From: JALYXI01 sp963716685
Lineage (GTDB): Bacteria; Acidobacteriota; Terriglobia; Bryobacterales; Bryobacteraceae
Assembly: GCA_963716685.1 (NCBI GenBank)
Contig: CAVQTR010000006.1
Coordinates: 1-64,000 of the forward strand
DNA length: 64,000 nucleotides
Direction: 5' to 3'
Made by a program: the position numbers and the translations under genes. Of the stretch, positions 7,459 through 14,987 are shown piece by piece (the stretch's first letter is position 1; each line of letters starts with the position of its first letter). The notes under the pieces were generated by a model. The model saw nothing but the letters and a program-made list of their open reading frames with translations. It was not told the DNA's origin and searched no databases.

Positions 7459-8421
7459 TCAGACGGCTTGCCGTCTCTTTTGCGTAAGCACGTCACGGAC
7501 CGCGTAAATCCGCCGGCCCTGGCTCTCAAAGTAAGTGCGGATCATCAACTCGCCAATCAATCCGGTACTGAACATCATCAGTCCCGTCAGCAGCAGCAGG
7601 CTGCCCATAATCATCAAGGGGCCGTGCTCCTGCAAAATATCGCGGTCCCAGAAGATCTTGTAGATGGCGCAGTAGCCCAGAATGCCGCCGCCAATGCTGG
7701 TGCCAATCAGCCCCAGTGTGCCGAAGAAGTGCATCGGCCGCGTAAAATACTTCAGCAAAAAGCGGATTGTGAGGATGTCGAACAACACGCGGAACGTGCG
7801 GCTCAAACCGTAGTGCGAATCTCCCGAGAGCCGCGGCGTATTTTGAATCGGCACTTCCGCCACCCGCGCGCCGTAGATGCTGGCAAGGGCGGGAATGAAC
7901 CGGTGAAGTTCCCCATACAGATGCACGTCTTTCAAAACTTCCGCGCGATAAGCTTTGAACGTCGTTCCAAAATCCCGCAAGTCCAGCCCGGATGCTTTCG
8001 ACATCATCCAGTTGGCAATGCGCGAAGGAATCTTACGGGTAATCGGGTTATCGATACGTTCCTTCCGCCAGCCGCTCGCAATGTCATACCCTTCGTCGAT
8101 CTTGGCCAGCAGCGCCGGAATATCTTCGGGCGCGTGCTGCAGATCTCCGTCCATCGCGATCACCACTTTGCCCCGCGCCTCGTGAAATCCCGCCGACAAC
8201 GCAGCAGTCTGGCCGAAGTTGCGGCGAAGACGAACCACCTTCAGGCGCGGATCGGTCTGCACCAGATTCGCCAGCAGCTCAAAGCTTTTGTCCGTGGACG
8301 AATCGTCGATAAACAGGATTTCGTACTGGCGGCGTAATCCGATCAGCACGGCCGTCAGGCGGTCGTAGAGGGGCAGAATGGAATGCTCCTCGTTATGAAT
8401 CGGAATTACGATGGAAAGCAT
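7459..8421 (-). CDS. Membrane-anchored family 2 glycosyltransferase
   Basis: A 320-residue GT2 enzyme of the dolichyl/undecaprenyl-phosphate sugar synthase type (GtrB/DPM1-like). The catalytic domain (about 1-225) opens with LSIVIPIHNEEHSI, has the sugar-nucleotide binding DDSSTDKS and the metal site MDGDLQH. Two hydrophobic hairpin helices follow (about 230-300), which is the arrangement of enzymes that load a sugar on to a polyprenyl phosphate at the cytoplasmic face. It likely donates sugar for surface-glycan or protein glycosylation; integral-membrane glycosyltransferase genes at 11036 and 59218 could use such a donor, but this link is inference. It is divergent from the TrmH gene. Confidence 0.85.
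   Translation of the reverse strand: MLSIVIPIHNEEHSILPLYDRLTAVLIGLRRQYEILFIDDSSTDKSFELLANLVQTDPRLKVVRLRRNFGQTAALSAGFHEARGKVVIAMDGDLQHAPEDIPALLAKIDEGYDIASGWRKERIDNPITRKIPSRIANWMMSKASGLDLRDFGTTFKAYRAEVLKDVHLYGELHRFIPALASIYGARVAEVPIQNTPRLSGDSHYGLSRTFRVLFDILTIRFLLKYFTRPMHFFGTLGLIGTSIGGGILGYCAIYKIFWDRDILQEHGPLMIMGSLLLLTGLMMFSTGLIGELMIRTYFESQGRRIYAVRDVLTQKRRQAV
7461..7476. promoter_or_regulatory. Hairpin at glycosyltransferase/lipoprotein junction
   Basis: AGACGGCTTGCCGTCT is a perfect six-pair stem with a four-base loop lying across the glycosyltransferase stop and just before the lipoprotein ATG (minus strand). On the plus strand it is followed by CTTTT and would resemble a weak terminator. It may influence translational coupling, or be chance. 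Confidence 0.3.
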
Positions 8422-8442
8422 ACGGATTTAGTCATTTTAACA

Positions 8443-8979
8443 ATGAACGAGCAGCTTCCTTATCAGGTTACGCAGGCCGCCAGAGCCTATGAAGCTTTCG
8501 CACAGTTACCCGTGGCCGTGGTCCTGGATAACCTGCGAAGTCTCTACAACGTTGGATCGTTTTTTCGCACGGCGGATGCGGCGGGAATTGAAAAATTGTA
8601 TTTATCCGGCATTACGGGCACGCCGCCGCAGAAAGGAATTGCGAAGACGGCGCTGGGCGCCGAGGATACCGTAGCGTGGGAACGGGTGGAAACCGGAATC
8701 GAAATCGTGAATCGCCTCCGTGCCCGCGGCTATGAAGTCGCGGCGGTCGAGACCAGCATGCACGCTGTGGATCTGTTCGACTGGAGCCCCGGCTTCCCAG
8801 TGTGCCTGCTTTTCGGCCACGAAAAGGACGGTCTTTCGAGTGAGCTTGGCGCTGCCGCGGACCGGCACATCCGCATACCCATGCTCGGCATGAAGCACTC
8901 TCTCAACGTGGCGACGGCGGGCGGAATCGTAATCTACGAACTGCTGCGAAAATACCGCGCCCTGTTTACGCGAACGTGA
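8443..8979 (+). CDS. TrmH/SpoU-family RNA methyltransferase
   Basis: A 178-residue SPOUT enzyme that would transfer a methyl group from S-adenosylmethionine to the 2'-OH of a nucleotide in tRNA or rRNA. Family motifs are clear: motif 1 LDNLRSLYNVGSFFRTADA with its Asn and Arg, motif 2 CLLFGHEKDGLS, motif 3 IPMLGMKHSLNVATAGGIVI, together forming the trefoil knot. It lacks the N-terminal substrate-binding domain of longer members, so it is one of the minimal TrmH-like proteins whose RNA target is unknown. I chose the ATG at 8443 rather than the one at 8383, because the latter overlaps the start of the divergent glycosyltransferase and adds residues with no family character. Confidence 0.82.
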   Translation: MNEQLPYQVTQAARAYEAFAQLPVAVVLDNLRSLYNVGSFFRTADAAGIEKLYLSGITGTPPQKGIAKTALGAEDTVAWERVETGIEIVNRLRARGYEVAAVETSMHAVDLFDWSPGFPVCLLFGHEKDGLSSELGAAADRHIRIPMLGMKHSLNVATAGGIVIYELLRKYRALFTRT

Positions 8980-8988
8980 ACTCGGCTG

Positions 8989-9213
8989 CTATTCCTGAGC
9001 CGGCATCGGTTCGCTGTCACGCCAGGCGCTGATTTTGAGGCGCCGGCAAACCCAACAGAGGTGTTCCGAAAGATCCGACCGCGATTCTGAACCGCACACG
9101 ATGCAGGGCACCATATTCACTGGAGGTGCCACCGCGAGGGGCAGCGCATTCAGGATCTCCGGTGCGATTGCCTCGGGCACCTGTTCCAATTTCGGCTGGG
9201 TTTTGCGCTTCAT
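8989..9213 (-). CDS. Small zinc-ribbon-like protein
   Basis: A 74-residue protein with two Cys-x2-Cys pairs (CIVC and CWVC, 16 residues apart with a His before the second), the signature of a treble-clef or zinc-ribbon fold. The first 30 residues are Pro/Ala/Leu-rich. No family was recognised. It is the last of a run of four minus-strand genes that starts with the antitoxin at 10593, separated by 45 bases from the next small zinc gene. Confidence 0.55.
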   Translation of the reverse strand: MKRKTQPKLEQVPEAIAPEILNALPLAVAPPVNMVPCIVCGSESRSDLSEHLCWVCRRLKISAWRDSEPMPAQE

Positions 9214-9258
9214 GCTCTGTTCTGAACTTGCTCTGTTCTCAATATGACACAGACCCGA

Positions 9259-9441
9259 TCAGGCGGCTTGTTGAATTTGCAGAACAATTCCCGCGTCCAG
9301 CGCGGAGTGGCAGCGCGGACATTTCTGGCCAGGCACCACAATGGGCTTCTTGCTCACCAGTGCCACCTGACCGTCCACCGTGTGGGTACAGATCGCGCAG
9401 TAGACCCTGCCCGGCTGGGCAGCGGCTTGTGTTTGAGGCAT
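9259..9441 (-). CDS. Small zinc-ribbon protein
   Basis: A 60-residue protein with CAIC near residue 15 and CPRCH near residue 40, spaced by about 25 residues, as in single zinc ribbons. A good ribosome-binding site (GAAGG) lies eight bases before the ATG, supporting a real gene. It follows the RES toxin by 50 bases on the same strand. The function is unknown; RNA- or protein-binding is the generic expectation for such ribbons. Confidence 0.6.
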   Translation of the reverse strand: MPQTQAAAQPGRVYCAICTHTVDGQVALVSKKPIVVPGQKCPRCHSALDAGIVLQIQQAA

Positions 9442-9491
9442 GTCGGTTACCTTCTTTCACTCCATGAGACGCATGCGCTCCGCGTATGGTT

Positions 9492-10169
9492 TTAACGCAT
9501 TGCAAGTTTTCGGATCTGCGGCACCGGCGTTCCGTGCCAGCGATATTCCCAGCAGCCGCCTTCGCGAACATTCGCCACCAGGCCCGGACGGAAGCAGGCA
9601 ACGCACTGGCCTCCTTCCTGCCGCGCGCTGCGGTACACCACGCCGTTTGAGCCGCTCTCCAGCAGTTCGCGTCCCAGGCGTTGCGAGGCCGTGTAGCTGA
9701 CCGGCGACTGGCATTCGGCGTAGCCGGCCCGCACATCGTGGAAGGGTGCGCGGAAGTCGGCCAGATAGGCGCGCTGCTGGACGAACGTCTCAAACACGCC
9801 GATCTCTGCCAGCTCCGTCGTTCGATGCCAGACGCACTCCGCATGCGCTGTCTCCAGCGTCAGGCCCGCGTACCACGCGCCCCGGTCCGGTCCGTTAAAC
9901 CGGCTGCCCGCCGGGTTCGGGTGGCAAAACGCCGCCATGATCACGCTCGCCAGCGGCCGCCCCGTCACCCACTCCTCCGGCGGAATCAGATGAAGCACTC
10001 CGAGGCTGTTGGAAATCCGGTCGTTGGTCCAGGAATCCAGTTCGATGATCGCGTCCAGGTCTTCGGGGCTCGCGATGCGGTCCAGTATGCCCGTCGTAGG
10101 GTGCCGGCTCGCGATCAGCCGCACCGTGTTACGCAGCCGGAACTCCGAAACAGGAGGCAGGCTAGCCAC
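9492..10169 (-). CDS. RES-domain NAD-degrading toxin
   Basis: A 225-residue RES-domain protein, the toxin half of a type II toxin-antitoxin pair. RES toxins (MbcT, Res) break down cellular NAD by phosphorolysis or hydrolysis. The domain (about 35-215) contains the conserved Arg/Tyr/Glu set in GSRFNGPDRGAWYAG followed by ETAHAEC, and the conserved Ser near the end in GVVYRSARQEGG. Its start overlaps the antitoxin stop by eight bases, the normal antitoxin-first arrangement. Nothing in the sequence suggests inactivation. Confidence 0.85.
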   Translation of the reverse strand: MASLPPVSEFRLRNTVRLIASRHPTTGILDRIASPEDLDAIIELDSWTNDRISNSLGVLHLIPPEEWVTGRPLASVIMAAFCHPNPAGSRFNGPDRGAWYAGLTLETAHAECVWHRTTELAEIGVFETFVQQRAYLADFRAPFHDVRAGYAECQSPVSYTASQRLGRELLESGSNGVVYRSARQEGGQCVACFRPGLVANVREGGCWEYRWHGTPVPQIRKLAMR

Positions 10170-10593
10170 GGCGCGCGTCCAGAAGCCGGCGGACCTGCAG
10201 CAGTCCGTCGATCCCGGCTTCAGTCATCAGAGACAGCGCGGGCCGTCCCCCAAACAAAGGGTTACTGTTGGGCAGCTTCGGCCAGCTGTCCGCCAGCTGA
10301 GGGTCCGGGTAAAGAATATGAAGAGCCTTATAGATGCCAAGCACCAGCGAGATTCGGATCAACATATCGTAGGCAATCGTCCCCGGCGATCCCGCCTTGT
10401 ACTTATGGAACGTGGAGGAGGCGGGCCAGCCCAGCAGCCCCCGCTGTTCAGACACGGTTAGATTCCACGCCGAAGAAATATTGAAAAATGAGCGCAGCGC
10501 CGGTTCAGAGAGACGCTGGCGGACAGCAGGGTCGCGGCGTTCGTCGGGGAGAATCGTTTCGGGCGGAGGCGGTGTGCGCAGCGCTTGAGCCAT
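10162..10593 (-). CDS. Xre/MbcA/ParS-type antitoxin
   Basis: A 143-residue antitoxin of the Xre/MbcA/ParS (DUF2384) family. A central helical DNA-binding-like segment (about 40-90: LTVSEQRGLLGWPASSTFHK, then a helix TIAYDMLIRISLVLGIYKAL) is followed by the C-terminal toxin-binding part with NSNPLFGGRPALSLM, the family hallmark 'NPxxxGxxPLxLM'. It binds and neutralises the RES toxin encoded just downstream and normally represses its own promoter. A tandem repeat directly upstream of its start is the obvious operator candidate. Confidence 0.87.
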   Translation of the reverse strand: MAQALRTPPPPETILPDERRDPAVRQRLSEPALRSFFNISSAWNLTVSEQRGLLGWPASSTFHKYKAGSPGTIAYDMLIRISLVLGIYKALHILYPDPQLADSWPKLPNSNPLFGGRPALSLMTEAGIDGLLQVRRLLDARRG

Positions 10594-10598
10594 TGTCT

Positions 10599-10634
10599 AT
10601 ATCTGGAGTATACGCTACATATCTGGATTTACGC
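10599..10634. promoter_or_regulatory. Tandem repeat, candidate antitoxin operator
   Basis: ATATCTGGA occurs at 10599-10607 and 10619-10627, exactly 20 bases apart, and each copy is followed by a related tail (GTATACGC and TTTACGC), giving an imperfect 16-17 base unit twice. It begins six bases outside the antitoxin start, where autorepressing Xre-type antitoxins bind, and lies between that gene and the divergent DUF3467 gene, which may be co-regulated. Confidence 0.55.
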
Positions 10635-10679
10635 AACACGGTTGACGCGGGACTGCCGCTCAGTCACCATGAAGTTTCT

Positions 10680-10970
10680 ATGAATCAGGCGCCACCAAAC
10701 ATTCAGCTGGAGAAGACTCCCGAATACCGCGAGAGTTATGCCAACAGCGTGCAGATCCGGGTAAATCTGTGGGACTTCTTTTTGCTGTTTGGGGTAGTGG
10801 CCCAGAGTTCGCCGGACCGCGTCAGCATCCTGAACTTCCAGGGTGTCTACGTCAGCCCGCAGCAGGCCAAGGCGCTGCTGAACGTGCTGCAGCAGAACGT
10901 CAGTCAGTATGAGGCGGCTTTCGGGGAAATTAAGCTGGAGCCGCAGGCGGGCGCGGGATTAGTACAGTAA
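10680..10970 (+). CDS. DUF3467 protein
   Basis: A 96-residue protein of the DUF3467 type, a small widespread family of unknown function. It reads ESYANSVQIRVNLWDFFLLF in the first half, with the second half forming the usual strand-helix VSILNFQGVYVSPQQAKALL followed by a helix. I chose the ATG at 10680; a longer open frame exists, but it crosses the divergent antitoxin promoter and has no coding character. It is divergent from the toxin-antitoxin pair and its stop immediately precedes the open frame of the membrane glycosyltransferase. Confidence 0.75.
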   Translation: MNQAPPNIQLEKTPEYRESYANSVQIRVNLWDFFLLFGVVAQSSPDRVSILNFQGVYVSPQQAKALLNVLQQNVSQYEAAFGEIKLEPQAGAGLVQ

Positions 10971-11035
10971 GCACCGGCGAGCGGAAACGCAACCGCCCGG
11001 CGATTTATCTCTTCTTTTTCACGGTCGCCGCGGCC

Positions 11036-12457
11036 ATGGTGTTCCTGACCCACGCGCCGCTGCTTCGCACTCCTTTTTATTGGGATGAGTTAGGTCAGTT
11101 CGTTCCCGCCTCGCTCGATCTGTTCCGCACGGGCGCGTGGGTTTCGTACACCACCGTGCCCAACATTCACCCGCCGGGGCTCATGGCATACCTCTCCGTG
11201 GTGTGGTCGGTAACCGGGTATTCCATTCCGGCTACGCGGACTGCCATGTTGCTTCTTGCCTCCGCCGGCGCCTTCTTCACCTTTTTGCTGGCCATTGAAC
11301 TCGGTCGCGAGTCGGAAGGCTTCCCCGCGTTTACAGCGCTGATGCTGCTCTGCGTGTCGCCGCTGTTTGTCGCGCAGGCCATGATGGCGCAGCTCGATAT
11401 GCCGGCCATGGTCCTCACCTGCCTCAGCCTCCTGCTGTTCCTCAAAAATCGAATCCGCAGCGCCGCCCTGGCCTGCGTGGTGCTCGTGCTCATAAAGGAG
11501 ACGGGCATCGTGGCGCCCGCGGTGTTCGGCGTCTGCCTCACCTACGAAAAGCGCTGGCGTGAGGCGCTGTTCTTCGCCGCGCCGCTCCTGCCGCTGGGCG
11601 TCTGGCTGGTTGTGCTGCACAACGCGACCGGCCACTGGGCCGGCAACACCGCGTTTACCCAGTACAACGCCGTTTACAATCTGCACCCCGTCCGCTTCGC
11701 GCTGGCGCTCCTGCGGCGCCTCTACTATCTATTCGTCGGCAGCGGCCACTTCGTGGGAACCGCGGCGGTGGTCTACGCTCTGCGGCATACCTCGGTGTTT
11801 CGCTCCCGCGCCTGGGCAGTCGTCGCGCTGCTGGCGGCGGCGCATGTGCTGGTGGTCAGCGCTTTCGGCGGCGCGGTTCTGGAGCGGTATCTCACGCCGC
11901 TGCTGCCGCTTTTATATTCGGCTTTTGCGGTTGCGCTCGCGGCCCTTCCGTTCCGATGGATGGCGGTGGCCGGCGCGAGCCTCGCAACCCTGCTGATCGC
12001 GGCCAACTTCATCAACCCGCTCTACCCGTTCCCCCTGGAGAACAACCTGGCTTTCACCACCTTCGTCTCACTTGAGCAAAAGGCTGCCGATCTCATCGAA
12101 AACAGTGAGCCCGGCGCCTTGGTGGCCACCATGTTCCCCATGGCAGGCGCGCTGCGCGGCCCCGATTTCGGCTATGTCAACAACCCGGTAAGCGTGCGCG
12201 ACCTCGATGATTTCTCAGTCGGCAGTCTGCGCGGCCTCAGCAAACTGCGAAAGGACCAGCCCGACGTTCTCGTGGTCTATTCCACCGTTTGGGACCCGAT
12301 GCACCTGCTGACTACTAAAACCGTCGGTGGCCTGCTGGCCACTTTCTATGGCTATAAACCGCAGGCCAGTGAGGAGGAAATTGAATCCCTCCTCGGAATG
12401 CGCCGCGTCGCGCGCTGGGACCAGGGAGGGCAGTGGATTGCGGTCTACCAACGTTAA
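11036..12457 (+). CDS. ArnT/PMT-like membrane glycosyltransferase
   Basis: A 473-residue integral membrane protein with about ten or more hydrophobic segments and the loop motif FYWDELGQF near the N-terminus, matching the acidic catalytic residue of GT39/GT83-type enzymes that use polyprenyl-phosphate sugars. A soluble region of about 120 residues closes the protein. The frame remains open upstream of this ATG to 10970, and those residues (IYLFFFTVAAA) complete the first transmembrane helix, so translation probably starts earlier, perhaps at a non-ATG codon overlapping the DUF3467 stop. The acceptor (lipid, protein or glycan) cannot be told. Confidence 0.72.
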   Translation: MVFLTHAPLLRTPFYWDELGQFVPASLDLFRTGAWVSYTTVPNIHPPGLMAYLSVVWSVTGYSIPATRTAMLLLASAGAFFTFLLAIELGRESEGFPAFTALMLLCVSPLFVAQAMMAQLDMPAMVLTCLSLLLFLKNRIRSAALACVVLVLIKETGIVAPAVFGVCLTYEKRWREALFFAAPLLPLGVWLVVLHNATGHWAGNTAFTQYNAVYNLHPVRFALALLRRLYYLFVGSGHFVGTAAVVYALRHTSVFRSRAWAVVALLAAAHVLVVSAFGGAVLERYLTPLLPLLYSAFAVALAALPFRWMAVAGASLATLLIAANFINPLYPFPLENNLAFTTFVSLEQKAADLIENSEPGALVATMFPMAGALRGPDFGYVNNPVSVRDLDDFSVGSLRGLSKLRKDQPDVLVVYSTVWDPMHLLTTKTVGGLLATFYGYKPQASEEEIESLLGMRRVARWDQGGQWIAVYQR

Positions 12458-12601
12458 TATGAAGCGTCGGACTCGTTTTCAGTGGTCGGCGGTCCCGAAT
12501 CTATTGCAAGCAAACGTGATAAACCCACCAAACCCCCACTTGCGCTGCATGGTATGATCTTCGAGCGGCCCCCGTCGTCACCGCGCGAGGGGTGAAATTC
12601 T

Positions 12602-13690
12602 TTGCTCGACCTAACTCTATTTCGAGTCGTTTTCGTTCTGATTATCAGCGCGTCGGCCTATTATTTTCGGCCGCTGCAGTCGGCCCCATGGGTTGCCGCC
12701 GTGGGAGGCGCCGTCCTCGGCGTCATTGTCATTCTTTTCGAAAAGCGGCTGGAACGAATTACACTCAAACGCCTGATCGGCGCGGCAATCGGCAGCACCA
12801 TTGGAATTGTCGGCGCATTTCTGATGTCGATTGTGCTGGCTCGAGTCAATCCGAATAACTCCACCACGCTGCACTTCTTTGAACTGGGTCTATTGCTCTG
12901 GCTCACTTATCTGGGGCTCGCGGTGGGCGCGAGCAAAGGCGACATGTTGAATCTGGCTGCCCTGGGCGGCCTCTTCGGGGGCGAAAAGGGTCCGAAAAAG
13001 AGCTTTAAAATCCTCGACACCAGCGTCATTATCGACGGCCGCATTGCTGATATAGCCGAAACCGGTTTTCTGGACGGCGCCATGGTAATTCCCCAGTTTG
13101 TTTTGCGCGAACTCCAGCTGGTGGCCGATTCGGCGGACGGCATGAAAAGAAATCGCGGCCGGCGCGGGCTGGACGTTCTGCAGCGGCTGCAGAAAATGTC
13201 CAACCTGAACGTGCAGATAGTCGAAGACGATTTCGCCAATGTGCGCGAAGTCGATATGAAATTGATCGAACTCGCGAAGGTCTACGACTGTAAGATCGTC
13301 ACCAACGATTTCAATCTGAATAAGGTGGCGCAGGTGCGCGGCGTGGAAGTACTGAATATCAATGAACTGGCGAATTCGCTGAAACCCATCGTACTGCCCG
13401 GTGAGTTGATGCGCGTCTTCATATTGAAGGAAGGCAAGGAATACAACCAGGGCGTGGCTTATCTGGACGACGGTACGATGGTTGTGGTGGACAATGCCCG
13501 CAAGATGATTGCGAAAACGATCGACGTCTCGGTGACCAGCGTTCTGCAGACCACCGCCGGCAAGATGATATTCGGTAAGTACGACGAGCGGCCGCACGCC
13601 ATGGGAGAGCGCATGCCAGCGCGCGAAACAGCGCGGGACGGAGCCTCCGCCGGCGCCGCGCGCCGCGAACACGCCGCGGGCGAAGCCTGA
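12602..13690 (+). CDS. YacL-like membrane PIN/TRAM protein
   Basis: A 362-residue protein of the YacL family. Four N-terminal transmembrane helices (about 3-115) are followed by a PIN nuclease domain (about 135-265: ILDTSVIIDGRIADI, then LRELQLVADS and KIVTNDFNLN supply the acidic metal ligands) and a TRAM domain (about 275-330: PGELMRVFILKEGKEYNQGV), then a disordered charged tail. YacL-like proteins act on RNA; a Bacillus member is linked to ribosome rescue and quality control. Translation starts at a TTG preceded by GAGGGG. The order yacL-ispD-ispF is shared with Firmicutes and other phyla, and only seven bases separate it from ispD. Confidence 0.88.
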   Translation: MLDLTLFRVVFVLIISASAYYFRPLQSAPWVAAVGGAVLGVIVILFEKRLERITLKRLIGAAIGSTIGIVGAFLMSIVLARVNPNNSTTLHFFELGLLLWLTYLGLAVGASKGDMLNLAALGGLFGGEKGPKKSFKILDTSVIIDGRIADIAETGFLDGAMVIPQFVLRELQLVADSADGMKRNRGRRGLDVLQRLQKMSNLNVQIVEDDFANVREVDMKLIELAKVYDCKIVTNDFNLNKVAQVRGVEVLNINELANSLKPIVLPGELMRVFILKEGKEYNQGVAYLDDGTMVVVDNARKMIAKTIDVSVTSVLQTTAGKMIFGKYDERPHAMGERMPARETARDGASAGAARREHAAGEA

Positions 13691-13697
13691 CGAAACT

Positions 13698-14459
13698 ATG
13701 AAAGTTGCAGTGATTCTACCGGCCGCGGGGCTGGGAACCCGCATGGTGCGCGGAGCAGTCGATACCACCGGCACCAGCCGGAAACAGTTCATGCTGCTTG
13801 AGGGTTCCCCCATTCTGGTCCACACGGTCCGGAAGTTCGCGTCCTGTTCGCGCGTCAGCGAATTCGTGGTGGCGCTGCGCCAGGAAGATCTGGACTGGGT
13901 GCGGGAGCTGCTGACGCGGGAAATCCCGGAGATCCCGGTGAAAGTAGTGGAAGGCGGCAACACGCGCCAGGAATCCGTGGAGAATGCCTTCGCCGCCCTC
14001 CACCCGGAAACGCAGCTGGTGGCGGTGCACGATGCGGTACGTCCCTTTGTCGATCTCGACACCATCAATCGTGCGCTCGATGAGGCCGCGACAACGGGCG
14101 CGGCCATTGTGGGCATCGTTCCGGTCGACACCGTGAAGCAGGTCAGCAGCGCGCAGACGCATGGCGCAAAAGTGCGCGCAACTATCTCGCGCGAGCGGCT
14201 GGTGCTCGCCCAGACGCCGCAGGTATTTCAGTACGACCTGCTGCGGCGTGCCTTCGCCGCCGCACGCGCGGATGGGTTCACCGGCACCGATGAATCGAGT
14301 CTGGTGGAACGCCTCGAACAGGCCACCGTCGGGGTCGTGCTGGGCAGCGAGCGCAATATCAAGATCACACGGCCGGGCGATATGGAACTGGCGCGGCTGT
14401 TTCTCGAGCAGGAACGGCGCGCCGCCGTGCTGCCGTTGCCGGTCCAACAGGTCTCTTGA
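13698..14459 (+). CDS. ispD: 2-C-methyl-D-erythritol 4-phosphate cytidylyltransferase
   Basis: A 253-residue cytidylyltransferase of the non-mevalonate isoprenoid pathway, converting methylerythritol phosphate and CTP to CDP-methylerythritol. The CTP-binding loop ILPAAGLGTRMVRG, the conserved lysine in TSRKQFMLL, the AVHDAVRPFV block and the AQTPQVF block are all intact. The insertion after the first loop (GAVDTTGT) makes it slightly longer than the E. coli enzyme. Its last bases overlap the start of ispF, so the two consecutive-pathway genes are translationally coupled. Confidence 0.95.
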   Translation: MKVAVILPAAGLGTRMVRGAVDTTGTSRKQFMLLEGSPILVHTVRKFASCSRVSEFVVALRQEDLDWVRELLTREIPEIPVKVVEGGNTRQESVENAFAALHPETQLVAVHDAVRPFVDLDTINRALDEAATTGAAIVGIVPVDTVKQVSSAQTHGAKVRATISRERLVLAQTPQVFQYDLLRRAFAAARADGFTGTDESSLVERLEQATVGVVLGSERNIKITRPGDMELARLFLEQERRAAVLPLPVQQVS

Positions 14460-14941
14460 GCGCGTTTCGAACCGGCCTCGGCTGGGATTCGCACCGCATC
14501 GCGAACGGGCGCCGGTTGGTTCTGGGCGGCGTCGAGATCGCCTCGGAGTTCGGTCTGGAAGGTCACTCCGATGCCGATGTATTGCTGCACGCCATCACCG
14601 ATGCGCTGCTCGGCGCGCTCGCCCTGGGCGATATCGGGATGCACTTCCCCGATACCGATGAGCGTTGGAAAGGCGCGGACAGCGTCGTGCTGCTCCAGCA
14701 CGTCTGCGGACTGGTCGCTCAGGCAGGGTGGCATGTGGTCAACCTCGATACCACTGTCATTCTCGAACGGCCGAAGCTGAAGGACTACCGCGCGGCCATA
14801 CGGGAAAAGGTCGCGTCGGTGATGGAACTGCAGTCCGATCAGGTCTCCGTAAAATTCAAGACCGCCGAGCGCGTCGGCCCGGTGGGGGAAGGCCGTTCGG
14901 CCGAGGCGCAGGCGGTCGTTCTACTAGCTTCCGAAAAGTGA
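14456..14941 (+). CDS. ispF: 2-C-methyl-D-erythritol 2,4-cyclodiphosphate synthase
   Basis: A 161-residue enzyme that cyclises CDP-methylerythritol phosphate in the non-mevalonate isoprenoid pathway. Zinc ligands are visible in WDSHRI and GHSDADVLLHAITDALLGA; the LGDIGMHFPDTD motif and the C-terminal FKTAERVGPVGEGRSAEAQA block are normal. Its TTG start overlaps the ispD stop (TTGA). The kinase ispE, which acts between IspD and IspF, is not in the window. Confidence 0.95.
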   Translation: MSAFRTGLGWDSHRIANGRRLVLGGVEIASEFGLEGHSDADVLLHAITDALLGALALGDIGMHFPDTDERWKGADSVVLLQHVCGLVAQAGWHVVNLDTTVILERPKLKDYRAAIREKVASVMELQSDQVSVKFKTAERVGPVGEGRSAEAQAVVLLASEK

Positions 14942-14987
14942 ACGGCAAGGGCTAAGCCTTTGCTACAATGGAAGTTACACCAAAATC

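Noticed and set aside
12890..14131. Long minus-strand open frame opposite yacL-like and ispD genes
   Set aside because: It reads as a biased Arg/Ser/Val-rich and His-rich shadow, overlaps two firmly identified genes in full and has no family features.
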